DNA from: Siphonodentalium dalli
Taxonomy: Eukaryota; Mollusca; Scaphopoda; Gadilida; Siphonodentaliidae
Assembly (NCBI GenBank): GCA_032622095.1
Contig: CP136066.1
Coordinates: 232,442,961-232,506,960, forward strand
Reading direction: 5' to 3'
Length of the DNA: 64,000 nt
Position 1 is the stretch's first letter; every line of letters starts with the position of its first letter. This document shows, one piece after another, positions 62,601 to 64,000 of the stretch. A program made the translations under genes and the position numbers. The notes beneath the pieces are model-generated. The model was not told where the DNA came from. It ran no database searches and worked only from the letters and a program-made list of their open reading frames with translations.

Positions 62601-64000
62601 GGATCCAGGGGGGTCAAGAATGAAAGAACACCGGACGGAAATAAGGGAACTTACCTTAATTCCCGACTGGGGTTCGGAACTAGGATCCCACCCTACCGTG
62701 ACCTGTGTTGCGAAAGTGACAAATGGGGAGGAAATCTCCCACCAAGTTGGGGTAGGTGTTGCGAAAGCGACAATAGGGGAAGTTCAAGGGAACCCCGAAT
62801 CCGGGTTAATAAAGGTAAGTGCGACCGACTTAGGAAAAGTCCATTTTATCGGTTCCATTGACATACCCCATATGGAAATCATTACGGTGAGTCAGGTCGT
62901 GGCAGACGCATGCCCGCTTCAACTGTATACGGCTGACGACCTGAAAGAAGCACAAGGCGAGGACGTGGATTTACACAAAATTATAGAGTGGGTACAACAA
63001 AAGAAGGACCCTGAAGAGGGAGAATTATTTAGATGCAGTCCTTGGGTGAAATATCTGTGGATTAATAAAGATCGCTTGAAGATGAGAGAGGGAGTACTCT
63101 GGATGATAAACAGACAAGAGCAGACAGTCAGAGTTCTTCCTTGGAATTTGCAGGGTGAAGCGATAAGAGTGTGCCACGATTTACCAGCATCAGGGCACCA
63201 AGGGATGGAAAGAACGTTGGAAAGAGCGAAACAGAATTTCACGTGGTACCACATGTCAGAAAGCGTCCGCCAATATGTTTCGGGGTGTCAACAGTGCAAT
63301 GCAAGTAAGAAGTTGAACCGAAAGGCAAAGAACCCCATGATTATGTTTCATTCAGGTTACCCCATGGAGAGAGTTCATCTAGACTTTCTGGGACCGCTCC
63401 CAGCCACGGATCGTGGCAACGAGCATATCCTGGTGATGGTCGATCAATTCACGAAATGGGTGGAATGCGTACCGTTACCTAACCAGACTGCGGAAACGAC
63501 TGCCCAGGCAGCCGTGAACGAGTTTTTTACTAGGTTCGGGTACCCGTTCCAAATATTTACTGACCAGGGTGCCAATTTCCAAAGTAAATTGTTTACGGCA
63601 CTATGTGACCTGATGAAGATACATAAGACCAAAACTACAGCCTATAGACCATCGGCGAATGGGCAATGTGAGAATCACAACAAGACCTTGATGGCAGCTG
63701 TTAGATGCTTTGTGGAGAAATGCCCAAATCAATGGGACAAGTACGTGTCGCAGATAGCTGGGGCACTACGGTCATCTGTGAATCGATCCACAGGATTCAC
63801 GCCGAACAAATTAATGCTGGGGAGGGAAGTGAACCACCCAGCTGCATTGATGTTCGGAGATCCCAGCCCGGGAGAAGAAGAAGTCCACGAGTATCTAAAG
63901 GTCTTGAGTGCGAATATCCGTGAGGCTCACGATATAGCAAGAAAAACTCTGGTAACCACGCAGAAAAAAATGAAGCGTGATTATGACACCAAAATACTAC
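59560..64000 (+). CDS. pol: Pol polyprotein (protease, RT, RNase H, integrase), partial at window edge
   Basis: The frame is open from after the stop at 59,557-59,559 to the window end, 1,480 codons without interruption, in the -1 frame relative to gag; residue numbers count from 59,560. Residues 1-245 are an acidic, low-complexity linker. Aspartic protease: DSGA at 260-263 and LLGLDF near 328. Reverse transcriptase: LDG with D618, and FLDD with D682/D683. RNase H: D829, E870, D895 and D938. A Cys-rich linker follows, then integrase with H1206, H1213, C1243, C1246 and D1275, D1335, E1371. It is expected to be made as a Gag-Pol fusion by -1 frameshifting and then processed. All catalytic residues are present and no frameshift is visible. 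The integrase C-terminus is cut by the window, so a chromodomain cannot be judged. Confidence 0.95.
59569..59626 (+). promoter_or_regulatory. Candidate programmed -1 ribosomal frameshift signal (GTTAAAC plus hairpin/pseudoknot)
   Basis: The heptamer GTTAAAC (59,569-59,575) sits in the G TTA AAC phase of the gag frame, as required for a -1 slip into pol. GUUAAAC is a natural slippery site in an arterivirus. After a 5-nt spacer comes a perfect 8-bp stem, CGGGTCGT (59,581-59,588) with ACGACCCG (59,605-59,612), whose 16-nt loop contains the gag stop. Loop bases GGCCT (59,596-59,600) can pair with AGGCC (59,622-59,626), giving an H-type pseudoknot. The pol frame is open only from 59,560, so the slip must lie in this 43-nt overlap. 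Confidence 0.82.
60241..60600 (+). other. Protease domain within Pol
   Basis: Retropepsin-like aspartic protease that should mature Gag and Gag-Pol as a dimer. The active-site DSGAEVT is encoded at 60,337-60,357, preceded by a hydrophobic NAVV strand. The closing LLGLDF (60,541-60,558) matches the family's hydrophobic-G-hydrophobic-D end. It lies about 245 codons into the pol frame, after an acidic linker that is long for this family. Confidence 0.88.
61030..62400 (+). other. Reverse transcriptase and RNase H domains within Pol
   Basis: Copies element RNA into DNA, primed at the tRNA-Ser PBS, and removes the RNA strand. RT fingers carry KRDGSIRWCLDYRGLN (61,276-61,323). The palm aspartate is in HLDGNSAYWQI (D at 61,411). 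AFGLCNAPS precedes the FLDD catalytic pair (61,597-61,608); FLDD in place of the common YLDD/YVDD is a tolerated variant. RNase H has TDAS (62,041), RKELLAV (62,161), RTDHASLTWL (62,236) and NADAISR (62,365). The order and spacing are standard for Ty3/gypsy. Confidence 0.93.
63110..64000 (+). other. Integrase domain within Pol (C-terminus outside window)
   Basis: Inserts element DNA into the genome. The zinc-binding N-domain is H-x6-H-x29-C-x2-C (63,175, 63,196, 63,286 and 63,295). The catalytic core is D-x59-D-x35-E: D in VHLDFLGPLP (63,382), D in FTDQGANF (63,562) and E in NGQCENHNKT (63,670). A basic KKMKRDYD segment (63,964-63,987) marks the start of the C-terminal region. The stop codon and any targeting module are beyond the window. 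Confidence 0.92.

Larger units (their letters stand above)
54480..64000 (+). mobile_element. Ty3/gypsy-type LTR retrotransposon, apparently intact, 3' end beyond window
   Basis: In order: 5' LTR, tRNA primer binding site, 2.2-kb leader, gag, a -1 frameshift overlap, then pol with protease, reverse transcriptase, RNase H and integrase. The domain order with integrase last is that of Ty3/gypsy (Metaviridae), not Ty1/copia. The tRNA-Ser PBS, the Cys cluster between RNase H and integrase and the Gag type suggest the Mag-like lineage; this is inference. Gag and pol are uninterrupted over 7 kb, so the copy looks young. The 3' LTR, any chromodomain and any env lie beyond 64,000. Confidence 0.93.

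Overview
The window is eukaryotic, animal-type, non-genic DNA. I found no host protein-coding gene. The signs are a 33-kb satellite array, dense nested DNA transposons with exact target-site duplications, Helentron-like elements with tandem cores, 5S- and tRNA-derived repeats, and an intact Ty3/gypsy-type LTR retrotransposon. The mix (abundant CCGGTA and TAGGCCTA words, an ACGG microsatellite inside a core-repeat element, a Mag-like gag-pol) suggests a marine invertebrate; the species and phylum cannot be fixed from the sequence.

Layout. (1) 1-33,119: about 94 head-to-tail copies of a 360-bp satellite monomer, arranged in changing higher-order repeats; seven copies are a 257-bp deletion variant. 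The array decays through a 190-bp microhomology deletion (33,120-33,289) and strongly diverged monomers (33,827-34,352). (2) 35.8-45.3 kb: a nest of insertions. A 55-60-bp minisatellite was entered by a Helentron-like element (HINE-1), which was entered by a TAA-flanked Harbinger-like element (36,003-43,097), which was entered by a TTA-flanked Harbinger-like element (37,014-42,434), which holds a 462-bp tandem repeat broken by a second core-repeat element with an ACGG tract and a 3' hairpin (38,461-39,630). (3) 45.3-54.3 kb: a tRNA-derived SINE, a fold-back element split by a MITE, a TTAA-flanked MITE, a 3.5-kb inverted-repeat element holding HINE-2 and a TA-flanked MITE, a further inverted-repeat element with hAT-like internal ends, and two tandem 5S-rRNA-derived units. 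(4) 54,480-64,000: an LTR retrotransposon with a 5' LTR of about 233 bp, a tRNA-Ser(GCU) primer binding site, an unusually long 2.2-kb leader, an 891-codon gag, and a pol frame open from 59,560 to the window edge (1,480 codons) carrying protease, reverse transcriptase, RNase H and integrase with all expected catalytic residues.

How the parts work together. The only genes likely to make protein are gag and pol. Pol lies in the -1 frame relative to gag. Their 43-nt overlap holds the heptamer GTTAAAC in the correct phase, then 5 nt later an 8-bp GC-rich hairpin that encloses the gag stop codon and could close into a pseudoknot. This is a strong candidate programmed -1 frameshift. The Gag N-terminus resembles a ComEA-type helix-hairpin-helix, which is unusual. 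The many short open frames in the satellite and in the transposon graveyard are judged not to be genes.
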